Positions 32,185 through 41,591 of a DNA stretch of 64,000 bases are shown one piece after another. The notes below the pieces were generated by a model. It worked only from the letters and a program-made list of their open reading frames with translations, did no database searches and had not been told where the DNA came from. The stretch's first letter is position 1, and each line of letters opens with the position of its first letter. Source of the stretch: an uncultured Eubacterium sp. (GTDB lineage Bacteria; Bacillota; Clostridia; Lachnospirales; Lachnospiraceae); contig CAJUBQ010000012.1 of NCBI GenBank assembly GCA_910584595.1, forward strand, positions 1 through 64,000, read 5' to 3'. The translations under genes and the position numbers were made by a program.

Positions 32185-35100
32185 TCAGGCAGCCCGTTCC
32201 AAATGTTTTACTGTACGAATAAAAGCTTCTGCCATTCCATACAATGTCTTTGTCTGCACCTCTCTTAACTCTTCTGATTCCGGCTCTTCACTTTCTCCGC
32301 TTGTTGCAGAAAAACTATTCAAATCCAGTCTGCTGTTCATTATAAAGTTTAAATCCAGCGGCCCATCTTCTACCTCTTTCAGCGCTTCCGCAATTTCCTG
32401 TCGTTTTGCCTCTAGCAATTCTGTCGTTTGTCTGGAATCTGCAGTAACATATCCGCTGAAACCTTTTTGCTTTGCCCGAAGCTCTGCTGCAATTTTTCCA
32501 TGAAGCCCGGAATCTAACGTAATATTTACAAGTCCTTTTTGTTCTTTGTTACGTACAATTTTCATCGTTACGTTTGTAACTTCTCCATCTACAACAATCG
32601 GCATGGAAAAACATTCTGAAGAAGCCATTTTCGCACCAATCGAAATCTGTGCATTCATCAATTTAAGCCCTCTGATATCAAGACTTGTTGTATCTGGTTC
32701 AAGAATCATTGTACTCATACATTTTTCAGCGCATTCTGCCAGTTCAGCAACAGCTTTTGCAAGCTCTTTTGGCTTTTTAACATCTTCGCCAAACCGCCTG
32801 AGCAGCTCCTCTTTCAGCGCTTCAAAATCTACTTCTGTACTCCCATCCTCATTTTCTGTTAAATACTCATCCGGACGAAGTTCCGAATCCGGTTTTCGCC
32901 CATTACCTGTCCCAAACAACCTGTGGAAAGCAATATTTCGGTCATGCAGCAATTCGGAGACTGCCATCACATTCAGCATCGTATTTGGTATCTCGTACTG
33001 TTCCAAAACATGAAATACTTCTTCCGAAGATTTTGCACACGTTTCTAAATCTCTTAACTGCTGCTGATCGTAAGCTTCTCTTGCCGCCAGATCTTCCGGC
33101 GCTTCCTGAAGCTGCCGCAAAAACTGTTCCGGCGTCAGATCTTCCCATCCGCTTTCATTCGTTACAGTACGAAGACGTTCCGGTGAAATTTCATGGAATG
33201 CCTGTTTGATACACTGGCTCTGATAACCGGACTCAATCTGATCTGTAATGGAATCGACATATCCACCGCTTTCCAGTTCTCCAAAGGACTTATCCACTTT
33301 AATATCTAATTCTCCATGCCTCTGCGTACGCACTGCTGCCATAAGATTACGCATCGTAATCTCTGCACCTTGTTCAACAAGAGCGCCTACTGCCGCTCCA
33401 TCCGTCTCGACAATATGATTCATCAGACGGTAAATTCCAATATATGAATTTCTCTCTTCCTGCGAAATGTTATGATTCTGTTCCAGCTTAAATAAGTATT
33501 CACTATATTTATCTTCCGGCGCATCAATATGCAGTTCTGTTTTAATCTGCTCCGCCTGCTGATTGAGTTCCCGAATATCCATATCTAACGGATTCATTCC
33601 CCTGCCGATAAACTCTCTTACTACTGACGGCGTTAAATTATGAAACGCTGCCTGTACCTGCTGATCTACCGCTTTCATCTTTGCAACGTTTTCTGGCGTA
33701 ATCTCAATCTGATTATAGCCAAGAATCCGTACCGCACGTTCATTTTCAGGGCTTACTTCCTGGCCAATCTGCTCTAGAATATCGTCAACATTCCTGAACG
33801 CTTTTTGTATAGAATCACCCAGATCTTTGCGGACTCCTGTCTGCATGGATTCGTACCGCTCATTCGCCTGCTGAAAATTCTGCTGCATGGCGCTGCCTTC
33901 CTGATGCAGCTCTTCGAGCGTAGAAACCTGCATATTCCGGGTGCCAAGTGCATAAGCGGGCATCCCCTTTAACTCTTCCAGCTTTGCAGATGTCTCAGCA
34001 AACAGGCTCACATTCGCCTGCGTTGCCTCTACCCCGCCATCTTTTAACATACTTTTATAAAAATTATCTTCAAACTTCTTTAAATGAGCAATCAGCTCTT
34101 CCATAGGACTCGTATCCAATGAAATACCATTCTTAAGCATTTTATAACTGGCTTCTATCGTCATCGACATGCGGATTTCTTCCAGCTGCCTGCGAGCTGC
34201 AACCAATGTAATTTCAACACTGGTAAGCTGAACCAGCCTCGTACGCAGCAAAATTCCCGGAACTTCCTGCGGAACAGGCGCAGTACTGCCAACCGGTATC
34301 CCGTTTGTAACAGTTACCCCCGCACTGCTTTTTTCTGACATCTCTGGTATACTTCTGCTTTCTGAATCCGCATCCGCATTTTCTATATATGCATCCGTTT
34401 TTGTATCTTCCGTTTTCATTTCCATCTGCGCATTTTTTTCTGCGTCAGACGCATTCTGTATTAGCTGTGTAATTTCTTCTTTTTCTGATGCGCTAATACC
34501 AGCCAAATTCTGATTATGTGCCTTTTCCAGATTTTGAATTGTCACCGGCTCACCCTTGCTTATCACATAAGCCAGATCCTCATCTGTCGTCTGCTGAATA
34601 ATATCAACCGCTTTCTGCGCCTTTTCAGCCAGAGAAAAGCCATCCAACAATATCGCATCCTGCGGCCTTTTTCCGTCTGCTATTGCTGTAATCATCTGGT
34701 CTATGAGCTTTTCAGTATCACCTGGTACATCTATCGTTTTTAGCTGTGTTAAATAATTTAAATTCTCAGCTGTCAGGGCAATTTCGTTTTGCATCAGCCA
34801 TTGACTGTCTGCAAGTGTACGCTCATCCTCTTTCTGCCCTGATTGCGCTATAACTTTAGAAATTTGTTCTTTCATCCCCTGGAAATCCACAGGTATTGTA
34901 TTTTGATTCCTATATACTGCACTGCCGCTGTATTGCGCTTTGTACAAATTTGCTATGGTCGGTTCCAGCTGATTATCCAACATGTATTTTAATGCCCCAT
35001 CATTGAGCTTATGCAATTCCTCTGCCTGTAATAATGCCCGTTTGCAATCTGTCACATTATCCTCAGTCAGTGGTATATCCGCCTGCATATGCTGGATTCT

Positions 35101-35595
35101 TCCAGAAAGCGTCTGCGCAAACGCAGCATTTCCGGCAAATGCTTCGATCTGTTCCGCACTTAGGCTGTCTCCAAAATAACTGATATCCACACCTGCTTTC
35201 GCCAGCTCCATTTTTATTTTATCCGTTACGGTCACAACTGTTTTCATATCCGTTTGCTGCAGAGAAAAACCTTCTTCTTCCATTTGTCTGCAATCTGCAG
35301 AAGTTGTTGTATTTGAAGCAACTACCATCTGATTTTTCATAGTTGCCGTATTCATATTTTCTGCCTGCTGCATGACATCTTCTGCCGTACCGGTTTTACT
35401 CTCCTGCTGAGGTTTCTGGTAGGTCACTTCCTCTGTTTTCTCTCCTTTTGACAATTTCTCTGTCTCAGCCACCCTGCCCATGCCTGCAGAAACCGTTCCA
35501 AAATCAAAACTCTCCTGTTTTATGCTGCTTCCGATTCCATCCAGCAGATTTGCACCATCTATCTGTATATTCTGCACTCTATGCATTCTGTTCAT
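32185..35595 (-). CDS. DUF6240-type flagellar protein with FliK-like C-terminal domain, 1136 aa
   Basis: This large soluble protein lies upstream of flagellin. The start at 35595 (MNRMHRVQNIQ) follows AGGAAAGGCAGG; the longer frame to 35778 overlaps the glgB terminator. Residues up to about 430 are low-complexity and charged, with long helical repeats after that. The last 250 residues contain VVDGEVTNVTMKIVRN, ITLDSGLHGKIAAELRAKQKGFSGYVTAD and TTELLEAKRQEIAEAL. This resembles the C-terminal export-switch domain of FliK, the hook-length ruler. A sigma-28 promoter lies upstream. DUF6240 is my recollection of the family name; the FliK link is inference. Confidence 0.7.
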   Translation of the reverse strand: MNRMHRVQNIQIDGANLLDGIGSSIKQESFDFGTVSAGMGRVAETEKLSKGEKTEEVTYQKPQQESKTGTAEDVMQQAENMNTATMKNQMVVASNTTTSADCRQMEEEGFSLQQTDMKTVVTVTDKIKMELAKAGVDISYFGDSLSAEQIEAFAGNAAFAQTLSGRIQHMQADIPLTEDNVTDCKRALLQAEELHKLNDGALKYMLDNQLEPTIANLYKAQYSGSAVYRNQNTIPVDFQGMKEQISKVIAQSGQKEDERTLADSQWLMQNEIALTAENLNYLTQLKTIDVPGDTEKLIDQMITAIADGKRPQDAILLDGFSLAEKAQKAVDIIQQTTDEDLAYVISKGEPVTIQNLEKAHNQNLAGISASEKEEITQLIQNASDAEKNAQMEMKTEDTKTDAYIENADADSESRSIPEMSEKSSAGVTVTNGIPVGSTAPVPQEVPGILLRTRLVQLTSVEITLVAARRQLEEIRMSMTIEASYKMLKNGISLDTSPMEELIAHLKKFEDNFYKSMLKDGGVEATQANVSLFAETSAKLEELKGMPAYALGTRNMQVSTLEELHQEGSAMQQNFQQANERYESMQTGVRKDLGDSIQKAFRNVDDILEQIGQEVSPENERAVRILGYNQIEITPENVAKMKAVDQQVQAAFHNLTPSVVREFIGRGMNPLDMDIRELNQQAEQIKTELHIDAPEDKYSEYLFKLEQNHNISQEERNSYIGIYRLMNHIVETDGAAVGALVEQGAEITMRNLMAAVRTQRHGELDIKVDKSFGELESGGYVDSITDQIESGYQSQCIKQAFHEISPERLRTVTNESGWEDLTPEQFLRQLQEAPEDLAAREAYDQQQLRDLETCAKSSEEVFHVLEQYEIPNTMLNVMAVSELLHDRNIAFHRLFGTGNGRKPDSELRPDEYLTENEDGSTEVDFEALKEELLRRFGEDVKKPKELAKAVAELAECAEKCMSTMILEPDTTSLDIRGLKLMNAQISIGAKMASSECFSMPIVVDGEVTNVTMKIVRNKEQKGLVNITLDSGLHGKIAAELRAKQKGFSGYVTADSRQTTELLEAKRQEIAEALKEVEDGPLDLNFIMNSRLDLNSFSATSGESEEPESEELREVQTKTLYGMAEAFIRTVKHLERAA

Positions 35596-35644
35596 CCTGC
35601 CTTTCCTGCGAAAATCTAATGTCTGTCTCACAGTCTTATAGAAT

Positions 35645-35672
35645 ATGTCGGCTATTTCTTTTGAAAACTTTA
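35645..35672 (-). promoter_or_regulatory. Sigma-28 (FliA/SigD) promoter of the DUF6240-type gene
   Basis: On the minus strand TAAA (35672-35669) and GCCGACAT (35652-35645) are separated by 16 bp, a one-base deviation from the TAAA-N15/16-GCCGATAT consensus. The predicted start near 35638 gives a 43-nt leader to the ATG at 35595. Confidence 0.72.
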
Positions 35673-35680
35673 TAAAATAA

Positions 35681-35714
35681 AAAGGCACGTGCACTTCTGC
35701 ACATACCTTTTTAT
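35681..35714 (-). terminator. Rho-independent terminator of glgB
   Basis: On the minus strand AAAAGGTATGTGCA and TGCACGTGCCTTTT pair around GAAG, with wobble pairs, and TTTTATTTTAT follows. The stem starts within 10 nt of the glgB stop. Confidence 0.88.
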
Positions 35715-35719
35715 TCTTC

Positions 35720-37627
35720 TCACACTTTATAATTAAACTCAAACACAGCCACTCCATACGCCGGAAGCGGATATGCAAAAGAATAATCTCTGCCGTCGCA
35801 TTCTGCTTTCACCGTTTTATAACTTACAGGTCTCTTTTGGCCGGTGCCTCCAAAACGACTTTCATCACTGTTTAACACTAACTTATAAGTTCCTTTTGTC
35901 GGTGCGCCAACCCGGTAATCTGTTCTTTCCACTGGCGTAAAATTACAGATAAACAGCAGATTTCTCTTACCATTTTTACTCTTACGCACAAAACTGAAAA
36001 TACTCCGCGATGCATCATTTGCATTGATCCACTCAAAACCATCCCAGGAATGATCCAATTCATACATGGATGGATATTTACGGTAAATATGCAGAAGTTC
36101 CTTAAAATAATCATTTAACTGCCTATGGCTCTCTTCTGCCATCAGGAACCAGTCCAGCTCTCTCTCCTCGCTCCATTCCCGCAGCTGTGCAAAATCCTGG
36201 CCCATAAACAACAGTTTCTTACCCGGATGACCCATAAAAAAGGTATATCCAACCATAAGGTTACGGAATTTATCTTTTCCAAGTCCCGGCATTTTATTTA
36301 CCATAGAACATTTTAAGTGAACAACCTCATCATGAGACAGCACCAGAATATATTTTTCAGCGCCGTTATAGCTCATTGCAAATGTCATCTTATTATGGCA
36401 TCCTTTTCTAAAATACGGATCCTGCTTCATATAATCCAAAAAATCATGCATCCAGCCCATATTCCACTTAAAGTTAAAGTTTAATCCGTCTTCTTCTGCT
36501 TTACCTGTTACATTCGGCCATGCCGTAGATTCCTCCGCAATCATAATGGCGCCCGGATTTCTGCCTGTCAATGAAGTATTGATATGTTTAAAAAACTCGA
36601 TTGCTTCAAGGTTCTTATTATCCCCATATTTATTCGCTACCCACTGTCCGTCATTTTTACCATAATCCAGATACAGCATTGACGCAACCGCATCTACGCG
36701 CAGTCCGTCTACATGATAATTTTCAATCCACATCAAAGCGCTTCCGATCAGGAAATTTTTAACCTCTGACATTCCATAGTTAAAAATCTTTGTTCCCCAA
36801 TCCGGATGTTCACCCATTCTTGGGTCAGGATACTCATATAACGGACAACCGTCAAAGTCTGCCAATCCATGCGCATCTCTCGGAAAATGTGCCGGTACCC
36901 AGTCAACAATTACGCCAATTTTATTCCGATGCAGATAATTAATAAGGTAAGCAAAGTCTTCCGGCGTTCCGTAACGGGAAGTAGGCGCATAATATCCGGT
37001 TACCTGATATCCCCAGGATCCTTCAAACGGATGCTCTGAAATTCCCATCAGTTCTACGTGTGTATATCCCATTTCCTTTACATACTCTGTAAGCGCTCTT
37101 GCAAACTCACGGTATGTATAAAACCCTTCGTCGTCTCTGCCCGGATGACGTTTCCAGGAGCCAGGATGCACTTCATAAATTGCCATCGGTTTTTCATAAG
37201 GATTTGTCTGTGCACGTGTGTCCATCCAGTTCTGGTCTGACCATTTCAAATGTGAAACATCAAAAACTATAGATGCACTGCCCGGTCTTAATTCTGCATA
37301 AGTTGCATAAGGATCTGCCTTATAAAGAAGCTTTCCATCTGATGTTTCTATAAGATATTTGTACATATCTCCATTTGTCACACCTGGAATAAACAGTTCA
37401 TAAATTCCCATTTCCAATGGTTCTAACCGCTTCATCTCATGACGTGTTTCATCCCAGTTATTAAAGGAACCGACTACCCATACTCTTTTTGCATGAGGCG
37501 CCCAAACATCAAAAACTGCTCCTTCCTTCTGGCGTACTGTCATTAAATGTGCACCCATCTTTTTATAAATATCATAGTGTGTGCTTTGACCGAATAAATA
37601 CATATCCAGTTCTGTCATGTTTCTCAT
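35720..37627 (-). CDS. glgB: 1,4-alpha-glucan branching enzyme
   Basis: GlgB makes alpha-1,6 branches in glycogen. The 635-residue protein has an N-terminal CBM48 domain (VWAPHAKRVWVVGSFNNWDE, about 45-135), the GH13 catalytic barrel and a C-terminal beta domain. Catalytic regions include GLRVDAVASMLY (nucleophile Asp), MIAEEST (acid/base Glu) and LVLSHDEVVH (third acid, with HDE as in branching enzymes). The start at 37627 has AGGAGG 9 nt upstream; an ATG 6 bp earlier is also possible. It follows the TPR protein gene by about 60 bp. No other glg genes are in the window. Confidence 0.96.
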   Translation of the reverse strand: MRNMTELDMYLFGQSTHYDIYKKMGAHLMTVRQKEGAVFDVWAPHAKRVWVVGSFNNWDETRHEMKRLEPLEMGIYELFIPGVTNGDMYKYLIETSDGKLLYKADPYATYAELRPGSASIVFDVSHLKWSDQNWMDTRAQTNPYEKPMAIYEVHPGSWKRHPGRDDEGFYTYREFARALTEYVKEMGYTHVELMGISEHPFEGSWGYQVTGYYAPTSRYGTPEDFAYLINYLHRNKIGVIVDWVPAHFPRDAHGLADFDGCPLYEYPDPRMGEHPDWGTKIFNYGMSEVKNFLIGSALMWIENYHVDGLRVDAVASMLYLDYGKNDGQWVANKYGDNKNLEAIEFFKHINTSLTGRNPGAIMIAEESTAWPNVTGKAEEDGLNFNFKWNMGWMHDFLDYMKQDPYFRKGCHNKMTFAMSYNGAEKYILVLSHDEVVHLKCSMVNKMPGLGKDKFRNLMVGYTFFMGHPGKKLLFMGQDFAQLREWSEERELDWFLMAEESHRQLNDYFKELLHIYRKYPSMYELDHSWDGFEWINANDASRSIFSFVRKSKNGKRNLLFICNFTPVERTDYRVGAPTKGTYKLVLNSDESRFGGTGQKRPVSYKTVKAECDGRDYSFAYPLPAYGVAVFEFNYKV

Positions 37628-37691
37628 TATCATAACCCTCCTGTTACTTGTCTTTCCAGCATTTATTTTGCTGTAATATGATTAATAAACT

Positions 37692-40600
37692 TCATGATTC
37701 CTCAAAATCCTTCTCTCTTAAAATAATGTAATTGTCATCATTGGCCCTGGTTGCTGTCAACATTCCAAATACCTTCTTTAAGACGCCTTTTTCCGCGTTA
37801 TCAATTGCCTCATCCACGATTTCTTTCACTTCGGTTAATGTCGTCACATGATCGAGCTTCTGAATCGCGCTGATTCGTTTATATAAAGCTAAAACTCCCA
37901 TTTCATCAATATCATAATTCAAGTCATTTGCATATGCTTTTCCAAATTCTACCAGTTCATCAGATGAAAACAATGGAATTGATATCTTTTCTGTGAATTT
38001 TGCAGCAAAAGAACTGTCCCGTTCCAATGCTTTTTGAATCCCTTCTTCTGTATCTTCTATGATATACAGTGTTCCCGCATGATCGTTTTCCATACATCTG
38101 GACAATCTTACGGCTGTTTCTCTCGAAATCTTTCCTGCTGATTCTATAATGAGGCAGCCGCCGCTTATTTTATCCATTAATACATCCAAATCTTTCTGAT
38201 TCAGCGCATTTGCATCAATTTTTCCTGTCTTGCCTATCGGACGCTTAATCTCTTTTTGCAGCACTTTAATAATATCCATAATCAAGACCGTTTTACCGCT
38301 TCCACTAATTCCTTCAATAATAATATTTCCGGATAGTGCATGTTTTTCATATTGTAAATGTTCAGAAACACCGATCAGCAAATCATATATTTGCGCTTCC
38401 ATTCCGGCAATCGGCACAAAATAAGAAAAAATTTCTTTTTGCTCTGGTGTAAGACGTTTCATTGTCTCTATATTCTGACTGCTGTTATTTGCAATGCTAT
38501 TTTGAAAATTTTCTATATGGGCCGCCGCCATAGCTTCTTTTGAAAACTCTTTCGTTGCCTGTGTGCTCTTCTTTCCATCCATAACTGATTCTGCCTGAAG
38601 CTGTGCCTGAGTGAGAAATCTTGGTTTCGCTGCCAAAAAAATGTTTTCCTGTTGATTTCTATTCTCCGGTTCTGCATTCCTCCCATAATTGTTTACTTCG
38701 CCTGACGTATTCTCTGCTAAGTCGTTTTTCTCCGTATCCGTCTGATTATATGCATACTCGAGATTCTCTTTCCTGTCCTCCACATTGATATCAAATGCCC
38801 CCTCAGCTGCCTGCTCTTGCTGCGTCAGTTCCTCTAATACCTCATTTTGATAGGAAAGATGTGTGAAAGTTTCCTCCGGCATTTGCGTATGAAATATTTG
38901 CTCATCTGCGTTTTGCAGCATTTGTTGATCGTATGTCTCTTTTACTTTCTCATACGGTATTTGTCGATCGTACGCTTCTTCGTTATACAGCATTTGTTGA
39001 TCGTATGCTTCTTCTGCTTCATACGGTATCTGCTGACCGTATCCTTTTTCTGCTTTCTCATACGGTATTTGCTGACCGTATCCTTTTTCTGCTTTTTCAT
39101 ACGGTATTTGCTGTTCGTATGCTTTTTCTGCTTTCTCATACGATATTTGTTGATCGTATGCCTCTTCTGCTTCATACGGTATTTGCTGTTCGTATGCTTC
39201 TTTTGCTGTTTCAGCAGGCGGTATCTGCCAATCGTATGCTTGTTCTTCTGATGATACCTGCTGCCGCATCATATTGTCTTCGTATACTTCCTGCTCCTGA
39301 TACTGTGACAGCTTGTTTGCTTCTGCAGCTTCCATTTTCATATTTCCTGCCTGAAGCTGTCTCAACGATTCCAGTGCCGAACTCCCTGCCTGAAGCTGCC
39401 TCAGTGACTCTAAAGCTGAATTTCCTGTCTGCACCCGGTTTTTAGTTTTTATATCCTGCGTTTCTATATCATTTTGCTGTGATCTATCCGGTACCTCTGT
39501 TTCATATTGCTGTACTCTGCTCGGTACCCCTGCTTCATATTGCTGTGCCCTGTCCGGTACTTTTATTTCACTCTGCTGCGCTCTATTTCCTGTTCCTGCA
39601 TCATTTTTCTGGACGGTTTCTGTATCTTTTAAATAGGTCTGCTGTTCCACATCTGCTGCTTTATGTTCTGCCTGAAGTTGTTCCATAGAAATTGCAGAGT
39701 TCTTTTCCATACGTACTCTCTGCAAAAGATCTATTGCTGAAATTCCCGGTTGTGCTTCTTTCCAGGCACTCATGACCGGATTGTCGTCTTTTTTTGACGA
39801 ACCTTTTCTTAATGAATCTCCACTTGTCTGCACCTTCTCTATTGCTCCAATCCCCTTACCTTTTAACATGTTTTCAGGCAGCTGCGGCATTTCCCTTGTT
39901 GGATCTGAAACATTTGATATTGCCGAAGGCTCCTGCTGCCTGCATTCTGCCTGCAGGCTGTCAATCTGTTCCTGTAACAATTGATTGATACCTGCAACAA
40001 TGTTGCCTGCCTGCTCCAAATCATGCTGCATTTTTGGCTGCTGTTCACGAACATCCGTCTCCTGTCCTGCCAATTCTTGTTGTGCGACCTGTTCAGCCAA
40101 TTGCGGCATGATACTAAGCAATCTCTGCATCAGCTGCTCCGCTTTCTCGATAGATCTTTCTTTTGACTCCTCCTTCTGTGCATCCGACACATCATGGAGA
40201 GCGTCATTCATCTCCTGTTTCGTCTTTTCCCACTCTGCCTGTATTTCTTCCATCGTCATTGAAGAAACTGACTCTTCCTGCATCGTTGGCTCTATGTAAG
40301 ATTGTTTCTGAATCTGTGATTGCATATACGGATCCTGCCAATTCTGCTGCATGTATACATCCCGCTGCTCCTGCTGCATATACATATTTTGTGATTCCGG
40401 CTGTACCCACTGTGCATTCACCTTTTGCAGTTCCAGCTGTACCTGCTGTGTATACATATTTTGCGGTCCCGGCTGTGCTTGCTGTGCATACATATTTTGC
40501 AGTTCCGGCTGTGCTTGCTGTGCATACATATTTTGTAGTTCCGGCTGTGCTTGCTGCGCATACATATTTTGTAGTTCCGGCTGGTTGCGGCTTCGCTGTG

Positions 40601-41456
40601 CGGTCTGTTCCTGAGTCATATTTTGTTCCATTCTTTGTACCGTACCCTCATGCGCCCGCTGCATTTTTACCGTATGAATCTGCTGCATTCCTTTGGCAAT
40701 TTCTTTCTGTAGATTTGCCGTATTATACTGGCCTGTATTTGTCTGAACAGAAGGGATCTCTACTGTCTCATGCACAATTTCTCCCGACTCAAAAAAATCA
40801 TTTGGTTTTACTTCAATGACTCCGGTTCGTTTTTGACGAAATGCGTGATACTTTTCTTCTTGTGGTTTACTTAACGGTTGGTAATGCATTTTCAGTTCCA
40901 ATGCTTTTTCTACATAGATTCCATCACCAAACCATAAGATCAGCTCATCACATGCCTCTACACACTTTTCCGGCTGCATATCTTTATGGTATAAATATGC
41001 AAGCTCATATGCCCATTCCTCTGAATATTCCTGCTCCTTTAGTTCCTCAAGAATTTTAATCTGTTCTTTATATGGAAGCCCCTGCGCCGCTGTCATCTTA
41101 TACTTTAAGACATACTTTAAATTATCGTGAGGAGCAATATCGACAAATTCATCATAATATTCCTGCGCCTCATTAAATCTGCTTGTCTTAATCGCGATTT
41201 CTGCCAGGCGATATATGATATTTCTGCCAATCGGCGATTTATCATATGCCAAAAGAAGGATTTCTTTACTATCCTCATAACGGCCCACCTGTTCAAAAAC
41301 CTCTCCAGCAAGCACAAGAGCATTTAAATTGCGGATTTTCCGCCAGTTAATTGTCTCTGCAATCTCTGCCGCTGCATTATAATTACGCGCACTAACCAGC
41401 GCCTTCATCTCGTCAACTTTAAGTTTAAACTCGTATTTATCCACGCTTGTCACCAT
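37692..41456 (-). CDS. TPR-repeat protein with four low-complexity arrays and a C-terminal P-loop domain, 1254 aa
   Basis: No named family is recognised. Residues 1-210 form tetratricopeptide-like helices (LNALVLAGEVFEQVGRYEDSKE, NIIYRLAEIAIKTSRFNEAQEYYDEF). Residues 290-860 are Gln/Tyr-rich and contain four tandem arrays. A Walker A motif EGISGSGKT lies at 1048-1056, followed by a Walker B-like CLIIESAG (1101-1108) and a RuvB/AAA-like helical end with an EVKEIVDEAIDNAEKGVLKK tail. This suggests a scaffold with an ATPase head, probably regulating surface or cell-cycle machinery, but the role is unknown. A consensus promoter lies upstream. glgB follows. Confidence 0.8.
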   Translation of the reverse strand: MVTSVDKYEFKLKVDEMKALVSARNYNAAAEIAETINWRKIRNLNALVLAGEVFEQVGRYEDSKEILLLAYDKSPIGRNIIYRLAEIAIKTSRFNEAQEYYDEFVDIAPHDNLKYVLKYKMTAAQGLPYKEQIKILEELKEQEYSEEWAYELAYLYHKDMQPEKCVEACDELILWFGDGIYVEKALELKMHYQPLSKPQEEKYHAFRQKRTGVIEVKPNDFFESGEIVHETVEIPSVQTNTGQYNTANLQKEIAKGMQQIHTVKMQRAHEGTVQRMEQNMTQEQTAQRSRNQPELQNMYAQQAQPELQNMYAQQAQPELQNMYAQQAQPGPQNMYTQQVQLELQKVNAQWVQPESQNMYMQQEQRDVYMQQNWQDPYMQSQIQKQSYIEPTMQEESVSSMTMEEIQAEWEKTKQEMNDALHDVSDAQKEESKERSIEKAEQLMQRLLSIMPQLAEQVAQQELAGQETDVREQQPKMQHDLEQAGNIVAGINQLLQEQIDSLQAECRQQEPSAISNVSDPTREMPQLPENMLKGKGIGAIEKVQTSGDSLRKGSSKKDDNPVMSAWKEAQPGISAIDLLQRVRMEKNSAISMEQLQAEHKAADVEQQTYLKDTETVQKNDAGTGNRAQQSEIKVPDRAQQYEAGVPSRVQQYETEVPDRSQQNDIETQDIKTKNRVQTGNSALESLRQLQAGSSALESLRQLQAGNMKMEAAEANKLSQYQEQEVYEDNMMRQQVSSEEQAYDWQIPPAETAKEAYEQQIPYEAEEAYDQQISYEKAEKAYEQQIPYEKAEKGYGQQIPYEKAEKGYGQQIPYEAEEAYDQQMLYNEEAYDRQIPYEKVKETYDQQMLQNADEQIFHTQMPEETFTHLSYQNEVLEELTQQEQAAEGAFDINVEDRKENLEYAYNQTDTEKNDLAENTSGEVNNYGRNAEPENRNQQENIFLAAKPRFLTQAQLQAESVMDGKKSTQATKEFSKEAMAAAHIENFQNSIANNSSQNIETMKRLTPEQKEIFSYFVPIAGMEAQIYDLLIGVSEHLQYEKHALSGNIIIEGISGSGKTVLIMDIIKVLQKEIKRPIGKTGKIDANALNQKDLDVLMDKISGGCLIIESAGKISRETAVRLSRCMENDHAGTLYIIEDTEEGIQKALERDSSFAAKFTEKISIPLFSSDELVEFGKAYANDLNYDIDEMGVLALYKRISAIQKLDHVTTLTEVKEIVDEAIDNAEKGVLKKVFGMLTATRANDDNYIILREKDFEES
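38901..39239 (-). repeat. Degenerate tandem array of 11-14 residue units (about nine units) in the TPR protein
   Basis: Residues 740-852 consist of units related to AYEQQIPYEKAEK, with variants AYDQQISYEKAEK, GYGQQIPYEKAEK, AYDQQMLYNEE and AYDRQIPYEKVKE. The two central units are nearly identical at DNA level, implying recent duplication. Open frames on the opposite strand here are simply the shadow of this repeat. Confidence 0.9.
39348..39425 (-). repeat. Tandem duplication of a 13-residue unit in the TPR protein
   Basis: Residues 678-703 read GNSALESLRQLQA followed by GSSALESLRQLQA, a 39-bp duplication with one changed residue. It lies in the Gln-rich linker. Confidence 0.9.
39453..39584 (-). 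repeat. Four 11-residue tandem units in the TPR protein
   Basis: Residues 625-668 read RAQQSEIKVPD, RAQQYEAGVPS, RVQQYETEVPD and RSQQNDIETQD, a 33-bp unit repeated four times with divergence. Confidence 0.85.
40368..40583 (-). repeat. 36-bp tandem array (six units) in the TPR protein
   Basis: Residues 292-363 consist of six 12-residue units: QPELQNMYAQQA three times, then QPGPQNMYTQQV, QLELQKVNAQWV and QPESQNMYMQQE. The first three units differ by single bases only. The 36-bp period could trigger CRISPR finders, but the repeat is contiguous and in frame. Confidence 0.92.
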
Positions 41457-41515
41457 CTATCTATAAAGGTCTGTGATTCACCTTCGTTTCTATCTTTGCA
41501 TATGATTCCAATGCT

Positions 41516-41544
41516 AGTTTACCATAGGTAACCGCTCATGTCAA
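41516..41544 (-). promoter_or_regulatory. Sigma-A promoter of the TPR protein / glgB transcript
   Basis: TTGACA (41544-41539) and TAAACT (41521-41516) on the minus strand are separated by 17 bp. The predicted leader is about 50 nt. Confidence 0.7.
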
Positions 41545-41591
41545 AAAACTACTTAAAAAATTAACAAATTTTGGTTACTGTACGTAAATAT

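Noticed and set aside
38847..39445. Plus-strand frames rich in Phe/Cys/Leu with repeats resembling membrane proteins
   Set aside because: They are the reverse shadow of the in-frame repeat array of the minus-strand TPR protein, which continues as an open frame on both sides.
40368..40583. 36-bp regularly spaced repeats that could be called a CRISPR array
   Set aside because: Units are directly contiguous, lack spacers and are in frame within a protein; no cas genes are present.
40351..40614. Plus-strand Cys-rich repeat ORF over the 36-bp array
   Set aside because: It is an antisense reading of the QPELQNMYAQQA array; no SD and no independent support.
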